DNA of 64,000 nucleotides. Origin: Mesorhizobium loti. GTDB taxonomy: Bacteria > Pseudomonadota > Alphaproteobacteria > Rhizobiales > Rhizobiaceae. Under the pieces are notes generated by a model. The model was not told where the DNA came from and made no database searches. It saw nothing but the letters and a program-made list of their open reading frames with translations. The stretch covers positions 4,597,001 through 4,661,000 of the forward strand of contig AP017605.1 of NCBI GenBank assembly GCA_002356515.1, in the 5' to 3' direction. The position numbers were made by a program, and so were the translations under genes. Positions 54,825-63,877 of the stretch are shown here, in pieces; within the stretch, counting starts at the first letter, position 1, and every line of letters starts with the position of its first letter.

Positions 54825-55226
54825 TTAGGCGACAGCGCTTTCAAAAGCGTTCGGCGTGGTGTTCTTCAGATATTCGAGCGCCACCTTGGCCTTGGCCACG
54901 AGCGCGGCGAAAGCCTGCGGCTCATGGATGGCCATGTCGGACAGGATCTTGCGATCGATCTCGATGCCGGCCTTGTTGAGGCCGTCGATGAAGCGGCCAT
55001 AGGTCAGGCCATGCTCGTGGGTCGCCGCGTTGATGCGCTGGATCCACAGCGCGCGGAACGAGCGCTTGCGGTTCTTGCGGTCGCGGTAGGCGTACTGCAG
55101 CGACTTTTCCACCGCCTGCTTGGCGATGCGGATGGTGTTCTTGCGACGGCCGTAGAAGCCTTTCGCGGCTTTCAGGACCTTCTTGTGCTTGGCGTGCGAG
55201 GTGACGCCTCTCTTTACGCGTGCCAT
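54825..55226 (-). CDS. rplT: 50S ribosomal protein L20
   Basis: A 133-residue basic protein. The start [21 protein letters not shown] and the core [21 protein letters not shown] are canonical. Alphaproteobacterial L20 is slightly longer than the 118-residue E. coli form because of its C-terminal tail, as here. It binds 23S rRNA early in 50S assembly and in some bacteria represses its own operon. AAGGAG precedes the ATG. Confidence 0.98.
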   Translation of the reverse strand: MARVKRGVTSHAKHKKVLKAAKGFYGRRKNTIRIAKQAVEKSLQYAYRDRKNRKRSFRALWIQRINAATHEHGLTYGRFIDGLNKAGIEIDRKILSDMAIHEPQAFAALVAKAKVALEYLKNTTPNAFESAVA

Positions 55227-55265
55227 GTCATGATCTCCTTAAACGCTGTTCCTGAAACCGAATGC

Positions 55266-55469
55266 TCAGAGGCCGTTCGGCAGAAAATTCTTGATGACCT
55301 TCTTGCCATCCGGTTCAGCCAGAACCATCGTGCCGCGGGCATTTCGAATGAACTTGTTGGAACGCTTGATCATGCCGTGACGCTTGCCGGCCGCAGCCGA
55401 CAGGACTTTACCCGTACCTGTGATCTTGAACCGCTTTTTGGCGGCCGACTTGGTCTTCATCTTGGGCAT
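55266..55469 (-). CDS. rpmI: 50S ribosomal protein L35
   Basis: A 67-residue basic protein, normal length. The [22 protein letters not shown] opening and the [10 protein letters not shown] core are canonical. GGAG precedes the ATG. It lies 39 bases upstream of rplT in the usual order. The infC gene is more than a kilobase upstream, with a methyltransferase gene between. Confidence 0.98.
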   Translation of the reverse strand: MPKMKTKSAAKKRFKITGTGKVLSAAAGKRHGMIKRSNKFIRNARGTMVLAEPDGKKVIKNFLPNGL

Positions 55470-55545
55470 TTTGCTACTCCGTATTGTTGGCGCACTATCG
55501 CGCTTCTTGTTCGCTCCGGGCCGACCAAAGCCCGAAAAGCAAATG

Positions 55546-55577
55546 AAACCGCCACGGCATGCCCTGCCGGGCGGTTT
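55546..55577. terminator. hairpin ahead of rpmI
   Basis: AAACCGCC (55546-55553) pairs with GGCGGTTT (55570-55577) around a 16-base loop. On the minus strand it is followed by TTTCATTT, a weak T-run, about 80 bases before rpmI. It could terminate the methyltransferase transcript or be part of the rpmI-rplT leader. Confidence 0.45.
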
Positions 55578-55651
55578 TCTTGAACGGCGGTCCTATACGT
55601 CAAAGACGGCCTGTGCGCAACACCTGAAGCCGTGCGACGCTCTGTCCCCAC

Positions 55652-56311
55652 TCAGGGCAGCGTGAACCACACCGGCAGCATGCCCGACTGCTGCGCGCCG
55701 TCGATCAGTTCGAAGGCCGGTAACGCAACCAGGAACACCAGGCCGTCGAGCAGCGTGGTCAACAGCAGGCGTGGCTTGAAGCTGCCTGTGTCGCCCTCCT
55801 GGTAGAGGGAGAGCTTCGGGAAGAAGCGCGGCACCTTGTTCAGATAGGCCTGATAGGGAGCGCCGAGCGCTTCCTTGAGGAATTTCTCTTCGCGCAGGAT
55901 GACGATATGGAAGGCGCCCGCGCACAGCACCGCGAACAGGATGATGCCGGAAAACGAGCCGATCTGTGCGCCGACGCCGGCCGCGGCCACCGTCGAGAAC
56001 ACATAGAGCGGGTTGCGGGTGATCGAATAGGGCCCGCCGGTGACCACCTCGGACGATTTGCGCCCGCCTATATAGAGCGTCGACCAAAGCCGTCCGACGA
56101 TGCCGAGGAAAATCAAGAGCACGCCGAACATCTCGATCGTTTCATGCACCGGCGTGTCGGGCGGGAAGGTCGACTGGCCAAACAGCAGCGCCAAAAACAG
56201 CACCACCACGAGCACGGCAAGCACCAGCCGACGCATTTGCTGGTAATTGCCCAGCCCGTATTTGAGTTCGTTGTCCAAGGGGGTGTCCGATCGTCGAAGA
56301 GCCAATTGCAT
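55652..56311 (-). CDS. isoprenylcysteine methyltransferase-like (PEMT/ICMT fold) membrane protein
   Basis: About 219 residues from the ATG at 56311; longer (56353) and shorter (56236) in-frame starts are possible, and the start region overlaps a dispersed repeat. It has about four to five hydrophobic segments. The GGPYSITRNPLYVFSTV motif, followed by EEKFLKEALGAPYQAYLNKVPRFFP, is the SAM-binding signature of the phospholipid/isoprenylcysteine methyltransferase family. The substrate is unknown. It stands between infC and rpmI on the same strand. Confidence 0.8.
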   Translation of the reverse strand: MQLALRRSDTPLDNELKYGLGNYQQMRRLVLAVLVVVLFLALLFGQSTFPPDTPVHETIEMFGVLLIFLGIVGRLWSTLYIGGRKSSEVVTGGPYSITRNPLYVFSTVAAAGVGAQIGSFSGIILFAVLCAGAFHIVILREEKFLKEALGAPYQAYLNKVPRFFPKLSLYQEGDTGSFKPRLLLTTLLDGLVFLVALPAFELIDGAQQSGMLPVWFTLP

Positions 56312-56352
56312 GTCGCCCAAAAGTGGGTCCGGTTTTGGGAGGACGACATGCA
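56307..56352. repeat. short dispersed palindrome at the methyltransferase start
   Basis: TGCATGTCG (56307-56315) and CGACATGCA (56344-56352) flank a CCCAAAAGTGGGTCCGGTTTTGG core. The core resembles the repeats at 16058-16088 and 61662-61710. The proposed start codon of the methyltransferase gene falls inside the left arm, so the element may have supplied or changed the 5' end of that gene. Confidence 0.7.
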
Positions 56353-56502
56353 TAAAAACAAAGCCGGCGATCGCAGCTTTAGCCGAGAAACAGGCGTCCC
56401 GCCGATCGCCGGGACGCTCTGCAAGACAATTCAGGCGGATTTGGAGCGCTGGCCACGCCTGACTTTATCGTGATCTCAGGTGGTGTTGATATTCAGCACA
56501 CC

Positions 56503-57039
56503 TTAGCGCGGCGCCAGCACCATCATCATCTGGCGGCCTTCGAGCTTCGGCTCAGCCTCGACCTTGGCGATGGTCGCCACTTCCTCGCGCACCTTGTTCA
56601 GAAGCTGCATGCCGAGTTCCATATGCGCCATCTCGCGGCCACGGAAGCGCAACGTCAGCTTGACCTTGTCGCCTTCCTCGAAGAAGCGGCGCACCGCCTT
56701 CATCTTGGTCTCGTAGTCATGGCTGTCGATGTTCGGGCGCATCTTGATCTCCTTGATCTCGATGACCTTCTGATTCTTGCGCGCCTCGGCCGCCTTCTTC
56801 TGGTTGGCGTATTTCAACTTGCCGAGATCGAGGATCTTTACGACGGGGGGCACCGCATTGGGCGATATCTCAACGAGATCGAGCCCGGCCTCTTCGGCGA
56901 GCAGCAATGCGTCGTTGATGGAAACATCGCCGCGGTTCTGGCCTTCGGCGTCGATAAGCTGGACCCGGGGAACCCGGATGTCACGGTTGGAGCGCGGCCC
57001 ATCCTTGGTCGGCGCCGCTGCTTTGAAAGGTCTGCGAAT
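56503..57039 (-). CDS. infC: translation initiation factor IF-3 (ATT start)
   Basis: A 178-residue IF-3. I place the start at an ATT at 57039, with AAGGAG nine bases upstream; no ATG or GTG near it fits, and the next in-frame ATG is 93 bases upstream in poor context. A rare AUU start is the known basis of IF-3 autoregulation. The protein begins with [17 protein letters not shown], then [16 protein letters not shown], and has the C-terminal domain with [15 protein letters not shown] and [14 protein letters not shown]. It controls start-site fidelity on the 30S subunit. Confidence 0.96.
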   Translation of the reverse strand: MRRPFKAAAPTKDGPRSNRDIRVPRVQLIDAEGQNRGDVSINDALLLAEEAGLDLVEISPNAVPPVVKILDLGKLKYANQKKAAEARKNQKVIEIKEIKMRPNIDSHDYETKMKAVRRFFEEGDKVKLTLRFRGREMAHMELGMQLLNKVREEVATIAKVEAEPKLEGRQMMMVLAPR

Positions 57040-57259
57040 GGTCGTGGTCTCCTTGGCCGTTTCGTTCAGGATTTGTCGGTCTGATGCGTGGACGCGCCAA
57101 TGTGGGGAGCGCGCGGGCGGAGTCAATAGCACAGCATTGACAGAAAATCACCCTGATCACCGCCTGCACCAAACAAAGAAACAGCACGAGCACTTTTCGC
57201 CACGCCGGTGGCTGTGCCACAAGAACCCCGAGCCAGAAGAGGGGCCTGAGGAAAAAGCC

Positions 57260-58045
57260 ATGACCGTCACGCCCCCAACCGTTCTCCCCCCGACCTTTCT
57301 CGATGTCGATGGGTCCCGCATCGCGGTGCGCCATAGCGCGGGCTCGGCGCCCGGCATCGTCTGGCTGGGCGGCTACAAATCGGACATGCTGGGCACGAAG
57401 GCCGAGACGCTGTCGGACTGGGCGGCAAAAGAAGGCCGCGCCTTCCTGCGCCATGACTATTCTGGCCATGGTGAATCCGGCGGCGCCTTTGCCGACGGCA
57501 CGATTTCAAAGTGGCTTTCGCAGAGCCTTGCCGTGTTCCGGCACTTCAGCAGCGGCAGCCAGATCCTGGTCGGCTCGTCGATGGGCGCCTGGATCGCGCT
57601 GCGCATGGTGCAGGAATTGCGCAAGGCGGGTGAGACCAATGTCGTCGGCCTGGTGTTGCTGGCGCCGGCGCCGGATTTTACCGCCGAACTGGTCGAACCG
57701 GTGCTGACCGCGGCGCAAAAGCGCGACCTCGCCGAAAAGGGGTTCTTCGCCGAGCCCTCCGACTACTCCACGGAGCCGTATATCTACACGCGCGCCCTGA
57801 TCGAGGACGGTCGCGACAACAGGGTGATGACCGGGCCGATCGACACGCATTGCCCGGTCCACATTCTGCAGGGCCTGGCCGATCCGGACGTGCCGTCGAG
57901 CCACGCGCTGAAGCTGGTCAGCCTGCTGCCGGCCGATGACGTCACGCTGTCGCTGATCCCGGATGGCGATCATCGCCTGTCGCGGCCGCAGGATCTCGAC
58001 ATGCTGGTGCGGGCGGTCGGCGACATGGCCGGGCGGGGCAAGTGA
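57260..58045 (+). CDS. alpha/beta hydrolase (ABHD10-like)
   Basis: A 261-residue hydrolase starting at 57260 (MTVTPPTVLPPTFLDVDG). Features: GIVWLGGYKSDMLGTKA, HDYSGHGESGG, the nucleophile Ser in LVGSSMGAW, the Asp in QGLADPDVP and the His in PDGDHRLS. The block layout resembles the mitochondrial ABHD10/palmitoyl-protein thioesterase-like group. The natural substrate in bacteria is unknown. The next gene starts within or just after its stop. Confidence 0.85.
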   Translation: MTVTPPTVLPPTFLDVDGSRIAVRHSAGSAPGIVWLGGYKSDMLGTKAETLSDWAAKEGRAFLRHDYSGHGESGGAFADGTISKWLSQSLAVFRHFSSGSQILVGSSMGAWIALRMVQELRKAGETNVVGLVLLAPAPDFTAELVEPVLTAAQKRDLAEKGFFAEPSDYSTEPYIYTRALIEDGRDNRVMTGPIDTHCPVHILQGLADPDVPSSHALKLVSLLPADDVTLSLIPDGDHRLSRPQDLDMLVRAVGDMAGRGK

Positions 58046-58047
58046 CG

Positions 58048-59190
58048 ATGCGCCTTTCCATCCCGATCTCCGCCTTCGTCGCAGCCATCGTTGGCTTCGG
58101 CGGCACGCTCGCCATCGTCATTGCCGCCGCCCACGCGGTCGGTGCGACGCAAATTCAGACGGCGAGTTGGGTGACGACGATTTGCCTGGCCATGGCGATC
58201 GAGAGCCTGTGGCTGTCCTGGCGCACGAAAATGCCCGTCATCACCGCATGGTCGACGCCAGGCCTGGCGTTGATGGCGGCGTCGACCGGCTTTTCGATCG
58301 GCGAGGCCGTCGCCGCCTTCATCGTCACCGCCATCCTGTTGATCGCCACTGGCCTGTTCCGGCCCCTGACGCAATTGATCGCCAGGATACCGCCCTCCGT
58401 CGCCTCAGGCATGCTCGCCGGCATCGTCGTCACCTTCGCCCTCAATGCGGTCAAGACCATTCCCGTCGACCCCTGGCTGATCCTGCCTCTGATCGCGGCC
58501 TTCTTCTTGATCCGCGTGTTCCACCCGGCGCTGTCGGTGCTGGCGGTGCTGGTCGGTGGCGGTCTCGCCGCGTTTCTCACCGGCCGTGTCGGGGGCTTGC
58601 CGACACCCGAACTGTCTACGCTGACGCTGATCGCGCCTGATTTCACCGCCAAGGCGATGATCGGCCTGGCACTGCCGCTCTATCTCGTCACCATGGCCTC
58701 GCAGAACCTGTCGGGCCTCGCCGTGCTGCGCGCCGCCGGTTATCATCCGGAGCCCGGCCCGCTGATCGGCGTCACCGGCCTGTTTTCCCTGCTGTCGGCG
58801 CCGTTTGGCGGCTCGACCACCAACCTGGCGGCGATTTCGGCGGCGATCTGCACCGGGCCTGACGTCCATCCCGACCCTGCCGAGCGCTGGAAGACCGGCC
58901 CCTTCTATGCGCTCGCCTATCTCATTTTCGCGATTTTCGGCGCGTCGCTGGTGGCGATCTTCGCCGTCCTGCCGCAGAGCCTGATCGTGCTGGTCGCGGG
59001 TCTTGCGCTGATGGCCTCGCTCGCCAACGCGCTGGCGATCGCGCTGAAGGAGGAGGGTGACCGCATGGCCGCCACCGTCACCTTTGTCGTCACCGCTTCT
59101 GGGTTGACCCTGTTCGGCGTTGGCGCCGCATTCTGGGGGCTGATCGCCGGGCTGGTCGTGCTTTTCCTCGACAGGCTCAAAAAGCGATAA
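58048..59190 (+). CDS. benzoate/H+ symporter-like (BenE) transporter
   Basis: A 380-residue inner-membrane protein with about 11-12 hydrophobic segments. It has AIVGFGGTLAIVIAAAHAVGATQIQTASW, TKMPVITAWSTPGLALMA, and FGGSTTNLAAISAAICTGPDVHPDPAERW, the marks of the BenE family. A GTG at 58042 overlapping the upstream stop is an alternative start. No benzoate catabolic genes lie nearby, so the substrate is open. Confidence 0.88.
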   Translation: MRLSIPISAFVAAIVGFGGTLAIVIAAAHAVGATQIQTASWVTTICLAMAIESLWLSWRTKMPVITAWSTPGLALMAASTGFSIGEAVAAFIVTAILLIATGLFRPLTQLIARIPPSVASGMLAGIVVTFALNAVKTIPVDPWLILPLIAAFFLIRVFHPALSVLAVLVGGGLAAFLTGRVGGLPTPELSTLTLIAPDFTAKAMIGLALPLYLVTMASQNLSGLAVLRAAGYHPEPGPLIGVTGLFSLLSAPFGGSTTNLAAISAAICTGPDVHPDPAERWKTGPFYALAYLIFAIFGASLVAIFAVLPQSLIVLVAGLALMASLANALAIALKEEGDRMAATVTFVVTASGLTLFGVGAAFWGLIAGLVVLFLDRLKKR

Positions 59191-59307
59191 TCATTTCAGC
59201 CGCTTGTCCGGTTTTGGCGGACCTTATCTTGAATCGCCGTTTTTGCCTTCCCATTTCGATTCCACGCAGCCGGTCCTGGCTGTCTCCAACCGAAGGAATG
59301 GGAGAAA

Positions 59308-59790
59308 ATGAACACATCTGCATTGATCCGCCCGGCCTGGACGCCGGCAACCATCGCGTTGATGGTGATCGGGTTCATGGTGTTCTGGCCGCTCGGCTTC
59401 GCCATGCTCGCCTACATCATCTGGGGCGACCGGCTCGACGGCTTCAAGCGTGACGTCAACCGCGCCACCGACGGCATCTTCGCCGGCTGCCGCCGCGGTT
59501 CCGACAAGGCCGCGCGCTGGGGCAATGGCTCCGCCCGCACCGGCAACGTCGCTTTCGACGACTGGCGCGAAAAGGAGCTTGAGCGCCTCGCCGAGGAACG
59601 CCGCAAGCTCGACGACATGCTGACCGAGTTCGACGACTATGCCCGCGAACTGCGTCGGGCCAAGGATCAGGACGAGTTCGATCGCTTCATGGCGAACCGC
59701 AACAAGTCGACCGCTCCGGCAAAGACCGATCCGAGCACCGGCACGACCCCGACCAAGCGTGGCAAGGGCTCGAACCTGCTTGACGACTGA
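59308..59790 (+). CDS. DUF2852 protein
   Basis: A 160-residue protein. One hydrophobic N-terminal segment (IALMVIGFMVFWPLGFAMLAYIIWG) is followed by a charged coiled-coil-like region (EKELERLAEERRKLDDMLTEFDDYARELRRAKDQDEFDRFMANR) and a Thr/Pro/Lys tail. This is the rhizobial DUF2852 family, of unknown function; the form suggests a membrane-anchored scaffold. GGGAG precedes the ATG. A clear terminator follows. Confidence 0.85.
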   Translation: MNTSALIRPAWTPATIALMVIGFMVFWPLGFAMLAYIIWGDRLDGFKRDVNRATDGIFAGCRRGSDKAARWGNGSARTGNVAFDDWREKELERLAEERRKLDDMLTEFDDYARELRRAKDQDEFDRFMANRNKSTAPAKTDPSTGTTPTKRGKGSNLLDD

Positions 59791-59817
59791 GGCCGAGCGA
59801 CAGGCCCGATCGTGAAA

Positions 59818-59852
59818 AAACGGCGTCGCGCGAGCGGCGCCGTTTCTTTTTT
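59818..59852 (+). terminator. rho-independent terminator after DUF2852
   Basis: AAACGGCG (59818-59825) pairs with CGCCGTTT (59838-59845), followed by CTTTTTTT. It starts 27 bases after the stop. It is the best-formed terminator in the window. Confidence 0.85.
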
Positions 59853-59890
59853 GTTCTAGTCGTTTTTCTCGAATCGCGTATCGTCCCGCC

Positions 59891-60649
59891 ATGACCATCG
59901 GATTCTTCCGCAATCTGACGAAGCCCAAGGCCACGCCAGTCGTGGAGCGCGAATATTGCGTCGCCGGCCGCACGCTCCCGCTCAAGATCGTCGAGAGCGC
60001 CCGGGCCCGGCGCCTGACGCTGCGCATCGATTCCGGCGGCCAGGGCCTGCGCATCACCGTGCCGCCCGGCCTGCGCCGCGGCGAGGTGGACAGGTTCCTC
60101 GACCGCCATCAGGACTGGCTGGAGCAGCGTCTCGCCAAAGTGCCGACGCGGCCACAGGTGCGGCCGGGCATCAAGATTCCGATCCGCGGCGTGCCGCACC
60201 GCATCGTCCATGAGCCGTCAAAGCGCGGCACCGTGACGGTATCGCGCGACGAGCGCGGCCCGCTGCTGATCGTCCATGGCGACCGTGTGCACCTGCCGCG
60301 CCGCATCGCCGACTTCTTGAAGCGCGAGGCCAAGAAGGAGATCGAGAAGCTGGTGGTCAAACACACCGAGGCGCTCGGCAAGCGTGCAAAGGCGATCCGC
60401 TACAAGGACACGTCAAGCCGCTGGGGCTCCTGCACCTCGGAAGGCAATCTGTCCTTCTCCTGGCGCATCATGATGGCGCCGCAACCGATCATCAACTACC
60501 TCGTGGCGCATGAGGTGGCGCATCTCAAGGAGATGAACCACGGCCCGAAATTCTGGAAATTGTGCGAAAAACTCTGCCCCGACACCGACCGCTGCAAGGA
60601 CTGGCTGAAGCGCAATGGCGGGGCGTTGCAGGCGATTGTGTTCGAGTAG
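59891..60649 (+). CDS. YgjP-like zinc metallopeptidase domain protein (DUF45)
   Basis: A 252-residue protein. The zinc motif is HEVAH (207-211) with a third His217 in NHGPKFW; RWGSCTSEGNLSFSW is the other family mark. The N-terminal 100 residues form the usual beta-rich domain (LTLRIDSGGQGLRITVPPG). Family members resemble SprT-like DNA-protein crosslink proteases, but the function is mostly inferred. It is convergent with a small unknown gene, whose stop follows immediately. Confidence 0.88.
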   Translation: MTIGFFRNLTKPKATPVVEREYCVAGRTLPLKIVESARARRLTLRIDSGGQGLRITVPPGLRRGEVDRFLDRHQDWLEQRLAKVPTRPQVRPGIKIPIRGVPHRIVHEPSKRGTVTVSRDERGPLLIVHGDRVHLPRRIADFLKREAKKEIEKLVVKHTEALGKRAKAIRYKDTSSRWGSCTSEGNLSFSWRIMMAPQPIINYLVAHEVAHLKEMNHGPKFWKLCEKLCPDTDRCKDWLKRNGGALQAIVFE

Positions 60650-60868
60650 TCAGTCGTCATTCGCGGCATTGAGCTCATCCGGCCGCAGGCCCTCATCGCC
60701 ATGATGCGGCCAGGGCAGAAAATTCCGGTCGAACGCATCGCTGCCGAAATAATCCAGCGCCCGGTGTGCCTCGGCGCCGTTGAAGGCCGCCTTGTCCATC
60801 AGATGCGCGATCACCTCACGTGCCTGCGCGACCTTCTGCTTCAGTTCCGCAACCGTTCTGTCGGCCAT
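60650..60868 (-). CDS. 72-residue protein of unknown function
   Basis: The ATG at 60868 has GGGAGA upstream. The product is soluble and acidic: a helical start (VAELKQKVAQAREVIAHLMDKAAFNGAEAHRALDYF) and a Pro/His/Trp-containing end (FLPWPHHGDEGLRPDELNAANDD). I do not recognise the family. Its stop abuts that of the metallopeptidase gene on the other strand. Confidence 0.6.
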   Translation of the reverse strand: MADRTVAELKQKVAQAREVIAHLMDKAAFNGAEAHRALDYFGSDAFDRNFLPWPHHGDEGLRPDELNAANDD

Positions 60869-60989
60869 GATCGTTCTCCCACCCGGTATGCTGTCAATCC
60901 CGTCCATCAATAGGTAGCGCCTTTGGCGTTGCCGGCAAACAGGATGCTTTTTCTCGACTCTTGGCGCGTTTCATGCCAATTCCCGCGCC

Positions 60990-61649
60990 ATGGCGCTCGA
61001 CATCAAAATCTGCGGCTTGAAGACCGACCAGGCAATGGCTGCGGCCCTGGCCGGCGGCGCCAGCCACGTCGGCTTCATTTTCTTTGTCAAGAGCCGACGC
61101 TACGTCGAGCCGGTGGAAGCGGGCAGTCTGCGCGAAGCGGCGCGCGGCAAGGCCTTGGCGGTCGCCGTCACCGTTGACGCCAGCGATGCGTTCCTCGGTG
61201 AGATCGTCGAAACGATGCAGCCCGACATGCTGCAGCTGCACGGCTCGGAAACACCCGAGCGGGTGGCCGAACTGAAAGCCCGCTATGGCCTGCCGGTGAT
61301 GAAGGCATTGCCGCTCAGCGAGGCTGCCGATCTCGATCGGATCAAGCCGTTCATCGGCGTCGCCGACCGCTTCCTGTTCGACGCCAAGCCGCCTAAGGGC
61401 TCCGTATTGCCGGGCGGCAATGGGGTCGCCTTCGACTGGCGCATCCTTGCCGGCCTTGACGACGGCGTCGATTACATGCTTTCCGGTGGGCTCAACGCCG
61501 CCAATATCGGCGATGCCCTTCGGCTTGCCAACCCGCCCGGAATAGACATTTCCTCAGGCGTGGAAAGCGCGCCGGGCGTCAAGGATCCGGCGCTGATCGA
61601 ACAGTTTTTCCGGGCCGTCCGGGCAGCACGCGACGACCGCGCCGCCTAA
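60990..61649 (+). CDS. trpF: phosphoribosylanthranilate isomerase
   Basis: A 219-residue TIM barrel. The catalytic Cys is in IKICGLKT and the Asp in VAVTVDAS; the phosphate site includes MLSGGLNAANIG and the GIDISSGVES motif. It converts phosphoribosylanthranilate to CdRP in tryptophan synthesis. In alphaproteobacteria it is separate from trpC and heads the trpF-trpB-trpA set, as here. The ribosome site is weak. Confidence 0.96.
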   Translation: MALDIKICGLKTDQAMAAALAGGASHVGFIFFVKSRRYVEPVEAGSLREAARGKALAVAVTVDASDAFLGEIVETMQPDMLQLHGSETPERVAELKARYGLPVMKALPLSEAADLDRIKPFIGVADRFLFDAKPPKGSVLPGGNGVAFDWRILAGLDDGVDYMLSGGLNAANIGDALRLANPPGIDISSGVESAPGVKDPALIEQFFRAVRAARDDRAA

Positions 61650-61661
61650 AGCCTTAAATGA

Positions 61662-61710
61662 GAGCATGTCCCGGAAAAGTGGGAACCGGTTTTCCGACAA
61701 GGACATGCTC
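61662..61710. repeat. 49-bp dispersed palindrome between trpF and trpB
   Basis: GAGCATGTC (61662-61670) and GACATGCTC (61702-61710) flank a CCGGAAAAGTGGGAACCGG core followed by TTTTCCG. It is the best-preserved member of the short repeat group also seen at 16058-16088 and 56307-56352. It would form a hairpin in the trp mRNA. Confidence 0.8.
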
Positions 61711-61736
61711 AAAACATAAGATGCAGGAGATCGGCG

Positions 61737-62987
61737 ATGAACAAGCCGGCGACACCCAATTCCTTCCGCACCGGACCCGACGAGCAGGGCATGTTCGGCA
61801 TTTTTGGCGGCCGTTTCGTCGCCGAAACGCTGATGCCGCTGATCCTCGACCTCGAACGGCACTGGAATGAGGTCAAGAACGATCCGGATTTCAGGGCTGA
61901 GCTGACCGACCTTTCGACCCATTATGCCGGGCGGCCGTCGAAGCTGTATTTTGCCGAAGGCCTGACCAGGCATCTTCGTGAGGTTTCCTCGGCGAAGGGC
62001 CTCGGGGGCGGCGCCAAGGTCTATTTCAAGCGCGAGGACCTGAACCACACCGGTTCGCACAAGATCAACAACTGCCTCGGCCAGATCCTGCTGGCCAAGC
62101 GCATGGGCAAGAAGCGCATCATCGCCGAGACGGGCGCCGGCCAGCATGGCGTCGCATCCGCCACCGTTGCCGCCCGCTTCGGCTTTCCCTGCGTCGTCTA
62201 TATGGGCGCTACCGACGTCGCCCGCCAAAGCCCCAACGTCTTCCGCATGAAGCTGCTCGGCGCCGAAGTGCGACCGGTCACCGCCGGTCACGGCACGCTG
62301 AAGGACGCCATGAACGAAGCGCTTCGTGATTGGGTGACCAATGTCGAGGACACCTATTACCTGATCGGCACCGCCGCCGGTCCGCATCCCTATCCGGAGC
62401 TGGTGCGCGACTTTCAGTCGGTGATCGGCACCGAGGCACGCGCGCAGATCCTCGAACAGGAAGGCCGGCTGCCCGACACCATCATCGCCGCTGTCGGCGG
62501 CGGCTCGAACGCCATCGGCCTGTTCCATCCCTTCCTTGATGACAAGGATGTGCGCATCATCGGCATCGAGGCCGGCGGGCGCGGACTCGACGGCATCGAG
62601 CATTGCGCCTCGATGAATGCCGGTTCTCCCGGCGTGCTGCACGGCAACCGCACCTATCTCCTGCAGAATGCCGACGGCCAGATCATGGACGGCCATTCGA
62701 TCTCGGCCGGTCTCGATTATCCCGGCGTCGGCCCGGAACATTCCTGGCTGCGCGACTCCGGCCGTGTCGAATACGTGCCGATCCTCGACGACGAGGCGCT
62801 GGAAGCCTTCAAGTTGACGACGCGCGTCGAAGGCATCATCCCGGCGCTCGAATCCGCGCACGCCATCGCGCATGCGGTCAAGATTGTGCCGGCCATGGAC
62901 AAGGACCAGATCGTCATCGTCAACCTGTCGGGCCGTGGCGACAAGGACGTGCATACGGTGGCTTCGATGCTGGGCATGGAGATTTGA
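61737..62987 (+). CDS. trpB: tryptophan synthase beta subunit
   Basis: A 416-residue PLP enzyme. The PLP Lys is in HTGSHKINN, the phosphate loop is VGGGSNAIG and GAGQHGVA holds the catalytic-site Glu region (AETGAGQHG). GGAGA precedes the ATG. It joins indole and serine to make tryptophan. It is followed two bases later by trpA. Confidence 0.98.
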   Translation: MNKPATPNSFRTGPDEQGMFGIFGGRFVAETLMPLILDLERHWNEVKNDPDFRAELTDLSTHYAGRPSKLYFAEGLTRHLREVSSAKGLGGGAKVYFKREDLNHTGSHKINNCLGQILLAKRMGKKRIIAETGAGQHGVASATVAARFGFPCVVYMGATDVARQSPNVFRMKLLGAEVRPVTAGHGTLKDAMNEALRDWVTNVEDTYYLIGTAAGPHPYPELVRDFQSVIGTEARAQILEQEGRLPDTIIAAVGGGSNAIGLFHPFLDDKDVRIIGIEAGGRGLDGIEHCASMNAGSPGVLHGNRTYLLQNADGQIMDGHSISAGLDYPGVGPEHSWLRDSGRVEYVPILDDEALEAFKLTTRVEGIIPALESAHAIAHAVKIVPAMDKDQIVIVNLSGRGDKDVHTVASMLGMEI

Positions 62988-62989
62988 TT

Positions 62990-63829
62990 ATGACCACCCG
63001 CATCGACCGCCGCATGGCAAAGCTCAAATCCGAAGGCCGCCCGGCGCTCGTCACCTATTTCATGGGCGGCGATCCGGATTATGAGACATCCCTGTCGATC
63101 ATGAAGGCGCTCCCCGGCGCCGGCTCCGACATCATCGAACTCGGCATGCCGTTCTCCGACCCGATGGCTGACGGCCCGGCGATCCAGGCTGCCGGCCTGC
63201 GCGCGCTGAAAGGCGGCCAGACGCTGGTCAAGACGCTGAAGATGGCGGCCGAGTTCCGCGCCGGTGACAACGAAACGCCGATCGTGCTGATGGGCTACTA
63301 CAACCCGATCTACATCTACGGCGTCGACCGTTTCCTGAAAGACGCACTGGCCAGCGGCATCGATGGCCTGATCGTCGTCGACCTGCCGCCGGAGATGGAT
63401 GAGGAACTCTGCATTCCGGCACTGAAAGCCGGTATCAATTTCATCCGCCTGGCGACGCCGACCACCGACGACAAGCGGCTGCCCAAGGTGCTGCAGAACA
63501 CGTCGGGCTTCGTCTACTATGTGTCGATGACCGGCATCACTGGCTCCGCACTTGCCGACACCGGCAAGGTCGCCGCCGCCGTCAAGCGCATCAAGGGCCA
63601 CACGGACCTGCCGGTTTGCGTCGGCTTCGGCGTCAAGACCGCAGAGCAGGCCCGTGTCATCGGCGCCAATGCCGATGGCGTCGTCGTCGGCACCGCGATC
63701 GTCAACGCGGTCGCCAATGTGCTGGGGCCGAAGGGCGAAAAGACTGCCGACCCGGCGGAGGCCGTCGCCACACTGGTCAGCGGCCTGGCGCAAGGCGTGC
63801 GCTCGGCCCGCCTTGCTGCTGCCGAATAG
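62990..63829 (+). CDS. trpA: tryptophan synthase alpha subunit
   Basis: A 279-residue TIM barrel. The start at 62990 lies two bases after the trpB stop. The catalytic Glu is in [17 protein letters not shown] and the Asp in [18 protein letters not shown] is the phosphate loop. It cleaves indole-3-glycerol phosphate to indole, which is channelled to TrpB. Confidence 0.98.
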   Translation: MTTRIDRRMAKLKSEGRPALVTYFMGGDPDYETSLSIMKALPGAGSDIIELGMPFSDPMADGPAIQAAGLRALKGGQTLVKTLKMAAEFRAGDNETPIVLMGYYNPIYIYGVDRFLKDALASGIDGLIVVDLPPEMDEELCIPALKAGINFIRLATPTTDDKRLPKVLQNTSGFVYYVSMTGITGSALADTGKVAAAVKRIKGHTDLPVCVGFGVKTAEQARVIGANADGVVVGTAIVNAVANVLGPKGEKTADPAEAVATLVSGLAQGVRSARLAAAE

Positions 63830-63877
63830 TTTTCCTACGTTTTTAGCCAACTCTTCGTCAGGACAGGAGCCGAAGCG

